Shown one piece after another: positions 24,120-35,869 of a stretch of DNA of 64,000 bases. A program made the position numbers and the translations under genes. Position 1 is the first letter of the stretch, and the number at the start of each line of letters is the position of its first letter. The notes beneath the pieces are model-generated. The model was not told the DNA's origin. It searched no databases and was given only the letters and a program-made list of their open reading frames with translations. Source of the stretch: Brachycybe producta (lineage: Eukaryota > Arthropoda > Diplopoda > Playtdesmida > Andrognathidae). Location: positions 1,874,001-1,938,000 of the forward strand of contig JAUPFP010000004.1 of NCBI GenBank assembly GCA_036925085.1, given 5' to 3'.

Positions 24120-24640
24120 TGGTCAATTCAGGGACACTGATCTGACCTTGATGACCATTGACAAGTAGGGGGGGGGGGGTGACCTCCACCTGTGGTAGAA
24201 CTCGGCCACTCTTCGTCACTGTGGTGCAGGAAGGAAAAAAAACTTTTGCATATGTGAACACCTGTGTGATCAGTGGTATGCTATTGACGACCATTTTTTT
24301 GTCGCGCCACAATGTGGTCTGCATGAAGCCAGCCTTATTTCTAAAGTACAAGGTGCGCTTCACACGGAAAACTTTTTGTCGCCACAAAAAGTGTTCGTTT
24401 TCAGTAGACCATTGATTGCATAGGTGGTCTTTCACATGAGCCACCTTTTTTTTTTTGCACCACAGTGGCGAAAAGCGTTTGCTAAAAGCCACAAGTGGCG
24501 GACACTACATATTTGTCAATTGTGATTAAGGTCATATCAGGGGAATGCACGGACAACATTCCATTGTTTTCAATGGTGTTTTTGTGGCGCTACTGTGTGG
24601 TGGCCCAAAGGTGGTCTGTGTGAAGCGGCTTTTATGAAAC
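24120..24640. repeat. Unclassified repeat with GTGGTCTG..TGAAGC segments
   Basis: TGTGGTCTGCATGAAGCC (about 24,312), a reverse-oriented GCGCTTCACACGG (about 24,353) and GTGGTCTGTGTGAAGCGGC (about 24,612) recur in direct and inverted order. Several GTGGCG/CGCCAC blocks accompany them. A related fragment, GTGGTCCATGTAAAGTAAGC, is at about 26,488. A 12-base G run lies at 24,168-24,179. No protein signature was seen in the open frames here. Confidence 0.4.
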
Positions 24641-25189
24641 CTGCTTAGATCTTTTGCATTGTTTAAACTAGATGGCGCTGACTATATCGTAGTTATTATT
24701 TGAATTGAAATTATGTGTAATTTACTAATTTCTGTGATTTTTCTGGAGGAATTCGGGTCTAAAGCACTTTTGATTCACAGGAAGCAGTTAATAAAGGTGT
24801 TTATAAACACAATTTTTAATGTAGAAAACACGCAAATATCATAAGACACTGATAAAAATCTTTTTAAATATATATTTTTTTAAAAAAAAATCAAGATAGA
24901 AAGAAAAAAAGGGCGTTCAGCATGAGTGAAATTAACAAAAATCCCTTTTTAAGTGTGGAAATAACCGGAAACTTAGTAATTAGTTGCACACATTGTATTT
25001 TCTACTATAAACACGCGATTTCCAATTTTTAAATTGGGTCTATGAGGCCCATTGATGGGCCATGGTGACAATGTGTTAATTGCCTTATTTTTTTTTTAGT
25101 ATTTCACTTTCTACTTTACAATTAATACTAATACTTATGATGTATGAACAACTGATTTTAGAATTATTTGATTATTTTGTATTTCAGAT

Positions 25190-25525
25190 GAGCAAAATTA
25201 AGAGGAACTTTAAAAGTTCTTAGAAACTGGATGGGTAACTCAATTTAATTGTATTTTCATGTTGATATTCTTCAAAATAATTTAATAAACGTTTTATATA
25301 AACAAAAATAAAAAAATACCATTTGATTAAAGTTGGGTCATTTTCAAACGCGCATAAAAAGTTTATTTTGAAAGATATCAACATGAAAATAGCCTTAAGT
25401 AATTGAGCTACTCTTCTAGTTGAAAAGCACGTAAGTTTTTCTTTATTTTGCACTTGAAAGACAGAATAATCAGAGTTCGAGAGGCGTTTATACTTTAAAA
25501 TCACCTTAAACACACTCAAACTCAC
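25190..25525. repeat. FB1 foldback copy (cluster member 1)
   Basis: The left arm has TTAGAAACTGGATGGGTAAC and GTATTTTCATGTTGATATTC. The right arm has GTTTATTTTGAAAGATATC, AACATGAAAATAGCCTTAAG and TGAGCTACTCTTCTAG. The outer end is AGTTCGAGAGGCGTTTATAC then TTTAAAATCACCTTA. Confidence 0.8.
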
Positions 25526-25539
25526 TTAAGATGGTCTAT

Positions 25540-25885
25540 GAACAGGTGATTTTCGAACTCTTGATTATCAGAAGAACAATACTAAGAAGAAATTGAAAGT
25601 GTTAAAAACTAGAAGGGTCGATCAATCATGTAAGGTTATTTACATATTCATATCTTTTAAAATAAACTTTTTTTAGAGACAAAATATTGTCTGTTAAGCG
25701 TTGTCTACGTAAAAGTTGGATCATTTTCAAATTCACATAGAAAACTTATTTTGGAAGATATCAACATAAAAATACCCTTTTGGGCTATCCGTCTAGTTTC
25801 TAAAACACAAGTTTATTTTGTACCTGAAAGACTGAATAATCAAGAGTTTGAGTGGCATTTACACTTTAAAACCACCTTATGAGTC
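25540..25885. repeat. FB1 foldback copy (cluster member 2)
   Basis: It starts with GAACAGGTGATTTTCGAACT and AAGAAGAAATTGAAAGTG, then AAAACTAGAAGGGTCG. The right arm is TTATTTTGGAAGATATCAAC, then CTATCCGTCTAGTTTCTAAA. It ends with GTTTGAGTGGCATTTACAC and TTTAAAACCACCTTA. The two outer ends are of different subtypes. Confidence 0.8.
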
Positions 25886-26124
25886 AACAGAAATCAAGAA
25901 GACAAAATACACGCACCTTTGAGAAAATTCTCAAAAACATACAGCAGACAGAGAAAAGTTAGAAAATTACTAAATGACAACATGTCCCTTGGACATGTTT
26001 CAAATAAATAATTTAAATGTATATTTGAAGCAAATTGTTTTAATAATTAAGAATAATGAAAGGTGCCTAGAATGATACCTTTTTAAAGTGTGTCGTTTTA
26101 AGTTTGAATCTGTTTAAACGCATT

Positions 26125-26460
26125 GCGAACTCTGGTTATTCTGCTTTTCAATAGCCAAAAGCCAAAATCAAGAGAAATTTTGAAAGTGTTTTAGAAACTA
26201 GAAGAGTAGCTCAATCACTTAAGGGTAATTTCATGTCGAAAGCTTAAAATAAGGTTTAAAAAGACAACTTTAAGAAGGCGATATTTTTTTTTACAAGTGT
26301 TTGTCAATAAACAGTTTATTTTGAAAGATATCAAATATTATAAAGTGATTTAGTTACCCCTTTTAATTTCTTAACAAATTTTCAATTTTGCTTTGCTGTC
26401 GCTCGTGAAATACAGAATAATCTGAATTCGAAAACCAGCTTTTCATAAAACATCTTATAG
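26125..26460. repeat. FB1 foldback copy (cluster member 3)
   Basis: The left side has GCGAACTCTGGTTATTCTGC, TTTTAGAAACTAGAAGAG and TAGCTCAATCACTTAAGGGT. The right side has GTTTATTTTGAAAGATATC, AAAGTGATTTAGTTACC and CTGAATTCGAAAACCAGC, then TTTTCATAAAACATCTT. Confidence 0.75.
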
Positions 26461-26769
26461 ATTGTTTTATTTTATGTGGCGCCACAAAGTGGTCCATGTA
26501 AAGTAAGCCTTAGGGTTGTTTTAAGAGCTACTTAATTGGGCGTTTTCAACCGGGGTCTCAGAGTTTTTAGTATTTTTTTTTAAATCCATTTCTCTTATAA
26601 GTCTATAATTTTTCTCTAATGCACACATTGCGTGTATAAAAAAAAAAGAAAACGCTTATTTTTTTTTTACAAGTGATTTAAAAACTAAAACGGAAATGTT
26701 CATCTACATTAGATTCTTCCCGGAAATCTTGAATGACGGTTTAGAATTAGTTCTAGGACAGTGGGGTTT

Positions 26770-27205
26770 TAAATTTTAAACGCCCCTTTCGAACTCTGAT
26801 TATTCTACCTTTCTGCTGGAAAATGAAGGGAAGCTAGAAAGTAAGTGTTTTAGAAACTAGAAGGGTGCTCAACCACCGAAGTGTATTTTCATGTTGATAT
26901 CTTTCAAAATAAGCTTTTTATGTGAATCTGAAAATTATCTAACCATCATCTAATCATCTAACGAATTATATTTTTTTTACATTTTTCTTGTCTATAAAAA
27001 GTTTATTTTAAAAGATATCAACATGGAAATAACCATGTTTGAGCTAGCTACTCTTCTAGTTTATAAAACACTTTCTAGTTTTTCTTAATTTTGCTCTTGA
27101 AACGTAAATGTCGATCCAACTCGGAGACATTTCTGTGTTCCAGGTGCAAAATTGAGAGAAATTTGAATGTGTTTTAGAAACTAGAAAGTTAAACTTAAAG
27201 GTATT
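26770..27205. repeat. FB1 foldback copy (cluster member 4) plus an adjoining half copy
   Basis: The full copy runs from AAACGCCCCTTTCGAACTC to about 27,110, with GTGTATTTTCATGTTGATAT and CTTTCAAAATAAGC in the left arm and GTTTATTTTAAAAGATATC, AACATGGAAATAACC in the right. A further left arm (TTTTAGAAACTAGAAAG) follows at about 27,170, suggesting a partial tandem arrangement. Confidence 0.75.
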
Positions 27206-27295
27206 TTTGGTAATGCTTTCCCTGAAAAACGTTCGCTTGAAAAACATATTTTTTTTTTTCAAAATCGCGGGTGGAGGAATGGGGGGAAGTAACCT

Positions 27296-27366
27296 CCTAT
27301 AGAACATTTAACCACTGCAGTGGCGCCATTCATGGGGCCAAAAATATCTATTCAGCCACCTGTCTA
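27296..27366. repeat. Repeat shared with 60.95 kb
   Basis: CTATAGAACATTTAACCACT, GCAGTGGCGCCATTCATGG and ATATCTATTCAGCCACCT match about 60,945-61,015 in the same orientation. Both copies sit just beyond FB1-type sequence, so this may be part of a longer FB1 variant. Confidence 0.6.
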
Positions 27367-28000
27367 GGCATTTTTTTTGGGGGGAGATTTAAATGGAGGA
27401 CTACAGAGGGGGGATTTTTACTGCGATTTTTACTGGTCAAGATTTAAGACTGGAGAGAAATAAAGTTCAAAATGGACGTTGCTGATGATGAGAATCGGAT
27501 GTTTATAGCCTTAAAAATGTATTGTGTAAGATCTTTTAAGATTTGAATTAATAACAATAGAAACCGATTGAACGTTGAAATGGATGGTTGAGTAGAGGTG
27601 GCAATGAATTGAAGTATTTTTTTATTTAAAAAAAAAGTAAACAGGTGTTAACGTGAGAACAAACAACATAACGTAATTTTCTGTCCCCCTCCCTCCCTTG
27701 ACCAATTAAAATGATCTTCTCCCTTAACCTCCCACCTTGCCCTTATAGGACAGTTGTATATTTTCTCCCACCCACCCACAGAATCCCTAAATCACCCCAC
27801 CACCTACTCCTCCTCCTACTTTACAATACAAATAAAGAGGACACTCAAAAATATAACTTCACTTTCATTTGCAAGATAATGAATTTTTTTTTCCATTGTT
27901 AAATCTAGAATAGAGATAGATTAATTATACCAACTGTATAAATATGTTATTTTTGCGTTTTAATTGTGTCCGGTTCCGGAATAAAAGCAACACGTAAATT

Positions 28001-28018
28001 CCCCCCCCCCCCCCCCCC
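28001..28018. repeat. 18-base C run
   Basis: A pure C tract in AT-rich surroundings. Comparable runs are at 260-275, 1,842-1,859, 6,416-6,431, 24,168-24,179, 42,344-42,361 and 44,204-44,215. Confidence 0.9.
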
Positions 28019-28584
28019 TTCATTATGTACTTCAAAGAATAATTAATCTGCTTGAGAATTTGTATGATAAATTATTTTTATTCACTTGATGATGATGAGG
28101 ATGGGTCGTTTTTGTACCTCAACAGTCATTTTTAGGTGTATAAAGTGATTGTTAAAAAAAAAGACAATACCAAGAACCCTGTGTTTGGAAACTAGAAAAG
28201 CACTTGAATCTGCTTTAAGTATTATGTTGATGATATCTTTAAAAATAAACATTTTATGGTAGTTTGAAAAATAATCAAATATTTTATAATTAGTGATAAG
28301 TTATTTTCAATTGTTGTGAACATTAAGAGGGCGAACTAGTAAACCCGTCGTGCAACTTGCACGAAAGGAAAAGGGACTAACTTAAGCAAAGTGTATACTT
28401 TACTATATGCGAGGATTTTTCTCTCAATTTTCTCTTTCTATTTCTTACTATACATATGTAGAAGATAAGATTTTGAAGCAATTAAGTGTACATACATGTC
28501 GTCTAACACAAGAATAGGCACAGTGTTTAGGTGCCACAATGGGTCACCTATGTGACGTGAAGAAAACCTCAGTTTGTGCTTCTT

Positions 28585-29160
28585 TATTTTTTACTCGCTT
28601 TTATTTCACTTCATAATTTGTTTGTTTGTCCACCGCCACCTTCTGAAAAAGCCATGCAACACGACTTTAGTGATGTTCTTGTAGCATATTGACGGTGAGT
28701 TTGGCATGTGCCTTGGTGGTCTAGTGGTTATGGCTACGAGTGGTGTTGATCACCAGGTCATGTGTTTAATTTAAATCCCGGTGGTTTCAAACTAAAAAAG
28801 AAATCTTTTAAAATACATATTGGACATAGGGTGGACTGGAGGAAAGGGAAGGAAGACTTTGTTTTCCCTCCCCCATTCCCTTCCCTTGGGGGAGGGGAAG
28901 GCGGCCCGAGGGCATGCTTAAATTTTTTTTTTTTCATTTCATGTTTTTTTCAAAAAATTGTAATTTTAGAGTGATCTGATATATGAAATTTCGATTGTGG
29001 GTGCACATGTGCGTACATATTTAACAATGAAAGAAAGTTGGTTATTTCATATATGAAAGCATATATTAAAGCAATGGAGGTCTATAGGGTTCCTTGAATT
29101 TTGTTGTTTTATATAAAAGCAAGTATCACAAAAAACATGTTTTTTGTTTAATTTTCTTGT
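28585..29160 (-). mobile_element. Long copy of the TACTCGCTTTTAT-ended element, with a nested SINE
   Basis: TACTCGCTTTTATTT at 28,592-28,606 and its near complement ATAAAAGCAAGTA at 29,112-29,124 bound the element. Relative to the 35.9- and 41.5-kb copies it is inverted: CAAATTATGAAG with GTGGACAAACAA appears here as the complement near 28,608-28,640. Homology continues past the left-type end (AACATGTTTTTTGTGATACT in complement, to about 29,160), so these inverted ends may be internal. It is longer than the ~200-bp copies partly because of the insert at 28,690-28,940. Confidence 0.6.
28690..28940 (+). mobile_element. tRNA-derived SINE-like insert
   Basis: GCCTTGGTGGTCTAGTGGTT then ATGGCTAC has the form of a tRNA 5' half with a good A box (TGGTCTAGTGG). 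A weak B-box-like segment (TTTAATTTAAATCCC) lies about 40 bp on. The body is G- and C-rich and ends in a T-rich tail near 28,920-28,940. It does not fold as an intact tRNA, so I read it as a SINE. It sits on the opposite strand to its host element, consistent with nested insertion. Confidence 0.55.
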
Positions 29161-29367
29161 TTCTTTAATGAGGTATGTCTAGGAGGGAGTTTTTTACGTT
29201 TTTTTTTTATAAATTATAATTTTCGCCATTTTTCCGAGAATTTTCTTTAGTGTTTTGAGGTACAGTAGATTCAGTTGGAAACTTTGAATTTGGTATGTGT
29301 GTTGTGTCCAAGTTTGTTTTTATTCAGGCGCAATTGAAATCCCCCCACGTCTATTAATAGAGTAGAT

Positions 29368-29831
29368 TAGAGACCTACATAAAGCCCATGGGTTGGGCTG
29401 GGTTTCGGTCGGCTATTTTATGTTAAAGGCCCATGGGCCTGGTGGGCTTCATAAGTCTCGTGTGCTTCGTGGGAATTATGGGGTTGGTGGCCTTTATGGG
29501 CATCACGGGTTTGGATGGCGTTTGTAAAGAATCTCATGAGAAATGATCAAATGTATAGAACTGAATCACATATTAATAAATGTATCTAGAACAAATTCCG
29601 CACTGACCCATCAATAAAATAAACCTATTAAATCCATTCACGGGGCAGTTCTTTTCTTAGGAAGCATGTGAACCATTAAGTATTGAAATGATGGGATTGG
29701 ATCAGCATTTTTATGTTAAAAGCCCATGGGCCTGGTGGGCTTCATGAGCCTTGTGGACTTCGTGGGCTGGATCCAGTATAAGTCTCATGGGCTGGGCTGG
29801 GCTCCAAAATTTTACACAATGTAGGTCTCTA
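29368..29831. mobile_element. TA-flanked MITE with TAGAGACCTACAT terminal inverted repeats
   Basis: TAGAGACCTACAT at 29,368-29,380 and its exact complement ATGTAGGTCTCTA at 29,819-29,831 bound 464 bp. If TA is the target duplication, the inverted repeat is 11 bp, as in Tc1/mariner-type MITEs. The interior is unusually G- and C-rich and repeats CCCATGGGCCTGGTGGGCTT (about 29,441 and 29,725) with GGGCTGG blocks. There is no transposase. Related interiors are at about 33,070-33,195 and 46,243-46,520. Confidence 0.75.
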
Positions 29832-29849
29832 GAATGGCAGTTAAATGAT

Positions 29850-32800
29850 TGTGAGTCCAGTTTGAGTTAACTTATGAATGAATTTCAAGATTCATTTGAA
29901 ACTCAAAAAGTAATGAATATCCATAATAAAATCATGCATAGCTATATTTTAATTGGGGATTATAAACATTGAAATTATGGATATCCAAAATTGGAACATT
30001 TTGACGTGAATGGCCTTCCATAGTGATACGACTACAAGTGCAGAAAAAAAAAACATTCAGTTATCAGGTGCAGATTAGGTGTATAAAGATTGAATGAGAA
30101 AAGGTCATTTTTGATGATGGTGTTTACACTAGCTTAAATTAGATTTTTTAAAATTCAATATTAAATTTGAAGTCGGTTTTGATGGTTCAAAGTGGTGAAA
30201 TGACTAAAAAAAATCTTCACTTTTGAGAAAACGGAGACGTGGTTCAAGAACTTTTCAACTACAAGTTTTGTTTTTAGATTGTATATAATTTTAGAACAAG
30301 AATAATAATAATACTCATCCATTCATTCTCTATTGAATATTTATTACACATCACTGGTAATAGTTGAAAAAGAACATTTTTAGTTACAAAAATTTTAACA
30401 CAGAAGGTTCGACTTTTTTTTTATGTAAAGAAATGAAAACCTGTGGGTTTTTATTAATGTTTGTTACAAAGATGATCGTGAGATATTTTACTAAAAATAT
30501 ATAAAAGGGTTTAAATAAGCTAGTATTATATTTTATAAGAAAAAAGTCCCCCCAAAAATAAAAGATTTTAGTTCTATTCTCTTTATGCTTTAAATTCTTA
30601 CAAACAATTGTGGTGATGAATGGAAAGAATAAAAATGGGGGAGAGAGAGAGAGAGAGAGTGGGGAATTAAGGGGAGGAAATCTGATTAAGCATGATTTCT
30701 GCTTGGAAAACTACAAATTTTGAAAGTTTTCACTTCCGGAGGTTAAAACACGTGATTCTCACGGGTTTTATTTTAAGAATTTATTTGCTGCTCATCAAAA
30801 CACATCAGTGATGAGAGAAAATCCTTGTTTTTTTTTAAATTTGTGTAAAAACCTTAGAAATAGAACAAGAAAAAATTTGTCGTCTCGGACTCTTTAACAC
30901 TTTCCTTTGGTACAATATGAGATGATGATGATGATGAAAGAAAAAAAAAGTTTCGATTGGAATTATTTATAGGCAATCGAGCAAATATCCTTCAGATTTT
31001 CAAAAGTTCTGATTTGGCAGTTTTTTCTTAGATCTCATCAAAGTCATCATCACTAGTATTATCGATAATAATTCTTCATCATCTTGTGACTTGACTGTGA
31101 TGATGACGATGATTATTGATCATCATCATCATCATCATCATTCTGAGATCTTACATTCAATTTGGGTCACATTTGGATTTTCTCACGAACATCTTTATAG
31201 CGTGATTCCTTTGATTTTTAGAATGTTTTAAAAATGATCATCATTGTCATCTAGTTTGTGTGAGATTGTTAGGTTCTATCATTACAAGGGCCAGACAGAA
31301 ATAGTATTTCTTAATGGCTGCTAAACAGATCAACTTTTTATAGAAATTTTCATGTAAAAGTTGATGAGTTTAGTGTAACTACTGCTAGTTTTTTTGACTA
31401 CCTCACAGTCAGAGGGGCCGTTGCAAGGGTATGCAAGGACTTGTGACTTTTTCCACTTTGGTTTAGGCAAAACACCAATCTTCATTATGAAAATATACAT
31501 AAATAAATCTTGGAATTTTTAGAGGTTGCATCTTAAAAAGTTGGCTATTTGAATTTTTCTAGCTTGCTGTCCAAATAAAATTTAGGTGACAAACCACCAT
31601 AATTGGGGAGCGGATGTTTTGCTTACAGAGAAACGCCATTTCTAGATCACAATTTCAAAATAACAAAATAAATAAATACCACATACTTTACCTTAAAACT
31701 TGTCAGTAATAATGTGCATTCGAAAGTATCTTTTTAAAAAGCTTTTGCATAGATTAACTTAACAAGTAGAAAAATAAGTAAAAAAAAAATTGAAATGTTA
31801 ACCTGTTGTAAATTCCTGATATTGAACTTCCCGTCCAAAAAAAAAAAATATAAAAAAATTGCAATTTATGTTAAAACTTGATGGTTTTCCGCGTTGAAAT
31901 TTGTTCATTAAAGTCACCTTTTTAGTTACAAACTTAAACTTTCGGTATGTTTTTTTTTTTGTTACTTCATCATCTTCTTCCTTTCTTTCTTTTCTTTCTT
32001 TAGAAATGAATAATTCAATAATAGTTTTTTTCTTAAGATTTTGTTGTTGTCTTGTTTTGCATCAAGAGAAAATGGTTCATTGAACAATTCATCTAATAAA
32101 CATGCCCAGCTTTTAAGCCTTATTATCAATTCACTCAAAATCATGCAAATTTCTATTTTATGTTTTTTTTATGTAGGTTTTTTTTGTCAGATGATATGCA
32201 ATTCAAATTAAAAGATGTCTTGACAATAAACACTGTTTTTGACCATCTTGTTATCAATAATTATAATTAAACTTCTACTCCATAAAAGGAAATTTACGGA
32301 ATAAATTTATTATGGAAATGTTGTCTTTAGAAACATTCCCGGAAATTATTATTATGGGTTGTTTATATTATAAAATCTTTAAAAGGCATTTGATACGGAT
32401 AGATGAGTTTTCTTATTATATTAATATTTGAAGTTTTTTCTGAGGGTTAATTTCAACGGCTTGTGCAGAAACCGCGTAATAAACATTTTTTTTCGTTTCT
32501 AAAACAACTTGACGAAAATTGATAATATTATCATCTCTACTCCTCCTTCTATTTTTTAAAATTTGTTTATTAGATATTAATTTAGTAATAAATTATTAAT
32601 TTTTATGCAGTTAAATATCACCTAATGATGTTTCCTGGTCAATTGATAAAAAAGCTGGTTACAAAATTCTAAATATAAATATAAAAAGTTTGGATTTAAT
32701 TTTAAATTAAAATATGGATTGAGTGACGTGGCGAAAAGAGAGGGAGGGAGGGAGGGAAGGGGTTCAGTGACCTAACCCTAGAGTTCAAATGTTTTCAATA

Positions 32801-34980
32801 ATAATAACCACAGGTTGTTATTTATGGCGTCCATCTTTTGTTTTTCTAACGGTTATTTTGCCATCAAAAAAAAAGTCAGGTGGAATTTTTATGTCAATTG
32901 ATGATAATAATTATATCTGAGAGAAATCAAGACAGGTGATTTTGGTTTAAAAAAAGGATGAGAACAATTTAAATTTACGATTTAAATAAGTGGTTTTTAG
33001 TCTGTGGGCCACAAGTATGTTTTGTACTGTGTTGTATTGGTTGGTAATGTTGTTACTATTGACATTTAGACTGGAGACTTTCAGAAAGCCCATGGGTTTG
33101 ATGATCATAATAGGCTTTAATTGTGGTCTTATCGGCTTGGTGGGCTAGACTCATTAAGTTATTATGGGCTGGGCTTCAATTTTGGCCATAGGTTCTATGA
33201 CTAGTTTCAGCATAATAACAAATTAGTTCTTAAAAGTGACACTAGATGTCTGACCGTCAAAACATCTTGTTTTTAGTTTTTTTATTAGTTTATGAAGAAA
33301 TTGGAGGTGAATTAAATAGTAGAAAATTAATTACTGGAATATATATGTAAAAATATTTTTATATTAAGATTTTTGAAACACTTTTTAATGTATGTTGAAT
33401 GTGTATTCGAAACTAGAAGGGTAAAAGAGATACTTTTAAGTGTTTTCAAGATGATAAAAAGTCCAAATTATTGCACTAACTTCAATTGATTTTAAATGTT
33501 ATTTCTTGTAAGTTTAAAACTTAAACAAAAACTTTAAAGTTGTACTCATGAAAATGTTCTCACCTGTTCCTTTACTATTCTAGTTTTTAACACATTTTCA
33601 ATTTACTTTTAAAGTTATTTAGAAAAGAAAGCTTGAACCATAGAAGTTATAAGATTGTGGAGTTTTTTTTAAACGTTATCTTTTTGTAGTTTTCAAACTT
33701 AGATAAAATGTTTATTTAAAAAAAAACAATATATAACAATGATAATATTTGTCCTGTGCATTTACGTTTCTAGTTTCTAACGCATTTTAAAATTATTTAT
33801 AAAAAAATGAAACCATGATTAAAATGGCGTTCACACACACACCAAATGAGGAATTTTTAACATGAAGATGAGCGGAGATTTAAAAATCACATAAAGTTAG
33901 GACTTTAAATGTACTTCATCCCTTTAAATTTTAAAAGCCACCTGAAATTTTTATCAAAATCCGTTTAAAAAAAACCAGATGCTTTTGTTTATAACGGCTC
34001 TTTTTATATTGTAAAATAGGCATTTTACGTTGTCAAATAATAAAAGCCAAGTAAAGGGCAGCTGTAATTGTATTATGAAGATGACACTTAACTATGACAT
34101 ATCTTTAACATCTATGAATTCAAATTTATATATTTTTTAAAGGTACGTTTTTTTTTAATAAAATTTGAGTATTTAATTTACTAATAATGATGATGAGTGA
34201 GAAAAACAGAGGGACATAATGAGGTGTTAAAAAAATCTCATTGGAAAAATCTGTTTTGCATGCAAATTCACTCACAGGAAATCAATAAAAAAAAAATTTT
34301 CAATTGTGAGGTAAAGTGAGGGAGAGAGATGGAGGGAGGGGGTGGACAATGGCCAACAATCAAAAAAACCATTTCCGTTGTAAAGGATGGCCGAGTGAGA
34401 GAGACAAGAAGAACAATAACAACAATACATAAAATACTGTAACCATGATTGTTTTTAATGACTCCACCTAAAAATGACTGTCACACAATGTGACGAATTC
34501 AGTAGTAACAAGGACTTAAATGTTAAGCGAAAAAAAATAAGACCAAGGTGAACTAAATATATAATAAAAAAAACATTTCTTAATATGAGAAAACTTATTT
34601 ACATTTTTTTAAAAAAAACTCATTAGTTAATATTAAGTGGGTCGAACGAGAAATAATGTTGGACTGAAATTGAACAATTCAGGTTAAATTTCTAGTTGTA
34701 TGAAATGTACGGCAACTTTTAGAAGCAAAAATTCAAATTGTTAGAAACTAGAATAGCAGTAAGTGAATTTTCTAATTTTAAGCATTTTTTATGATCATAT
34801 TTTTATAAATTAACTTTTTTTTATTATTCTTAAATTATTGTTTCATTAGTAGTAATATTACTTTGGATATTTGTCATAATAAAAAGCTTAGTTTTAAAGG
34901 CAAAATCATTATCAGTTAATATAATTTAGTTTTAAATTTCTATCAAACTTTGAATTTCTGCTTTGTGTTGCTTCTAATTA
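29850..34980. other. AT-rich intergenic sequence with scattered repeats
   Basis: No exon is supported. Items seen: a (GA)n run near 30,640-30,658, ATC/GAT trinucleotide tracts near 30,920 and 31,060-31,142, a fragment related to the 29.4-kb MITE (33,070-33,195), a decayed FB1 copy (33,380-33,600) and an FB1 half copy (34,735-34,830). Confidence 0.6.
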
Positions 34981-34984
34981 AATG

Positions 34985-35395
34985 GTTGGCACTGATGAAG
35001 GAAAAGTCCGGTTTTGCCTGAACTTTTTGCAAAAGGTTTGATTAAACTTATTAGTGCCTTGCCCTTTTTGAATGCTTGCTAGTTTCAGACAACAGATCGT
35101 TGTTAAATGGAATTTTTACTAGAAACCCCATAAATCTATATGTAGAAATGGCCATCCAAAGGCTGTTAGAGAAATAGGAGCTAGAACTGATGCATACAAT
35201 ATTTGTGGTCTTTCTTTCCAAATGTATTTAGACTATGGAATACTCTTCCAGCACATAGTTCTTTTTAGGACGAGTTCAATTTGACGATGATGTCTATGCC
35301 TCGTCTCCGTGACAACCGTTTGTGATTGGGAATTGTTCCTCCCTGTCACATGGCTCTCGAGCTGATTGCAGGTGTACTTGATTGAATTGAATTGA
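34985..35395 (+). mobile_element. Non-LTR retrotransposon, decayed 3' end
   Basis: One frame at about 35,213-35,266 reads SFFPNVFRLWNTLPAHSSF, the FFP..R-LWN-LP signature at the C-terminus of many CR1/Jockey-type reverse transcriptase ORFs. Downstream is a 3' tail of TTGATTGAATTGAATTGAA type. A second relative is at 49,740-50,166, sharing AGCTAGAACTGAT, TCTTTCCAAA, AATTTGACGATGATGTCTA and GAGCTGATTGCA. The upstream ORF is missing and the coding remnant is broken. Confidence 0.65.
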
Positions 35396-35869
35396 AAATT
35401 GCAAATACGAACACTTATGAAATGTTCGACCATATTTTTTTACAGAAAGTTTTATCAAACTATACTTTTCATCAATTTTTTTATTTGAGCATATTAATGA
35501 CTACTAGGGTGATAAAGGCTAAATTTGAAAATGACTACATTGAACAGAAAATACCCTCAAATACAGTAATTCTAGGCTTGGTCACCCATTCATTAACGTA
35601 ATGGCTAATATAGTATGTCTCATGTAGTGTTCTGACCAAATATACATTGTAAGTTTCCTTCTTCACTGAGTTTGTTATATCCAGGGAGAAAATATCCTGA
35701 AATTCAGTGGAATTGAGTAGAACCCAATTTTTTAAGCTTTGTAATTTTGTCCAAATTCTGGCGAGTATAGTGAGCCATAAAAATAACAGCATTTTCTCAT
35801 ATAATGTAAAAAACTTGCTCATATTTTCTTTTAAAATATAATACAAAATTATATATTAAAATAAGAAAA

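Noticed and set aside
24058-24492. 144-codon minus-strand frame, the longest outside the genes
   Set aside because: Lies in a repeat made of inverted GTGGTCTG/GAAGC blocks; no recognisable domain.
28700-28775. Possible tRNA gene
   Set aside because: Good A box but no proper B box or acceptor/anticodon pairing; SINE-like context fits better.
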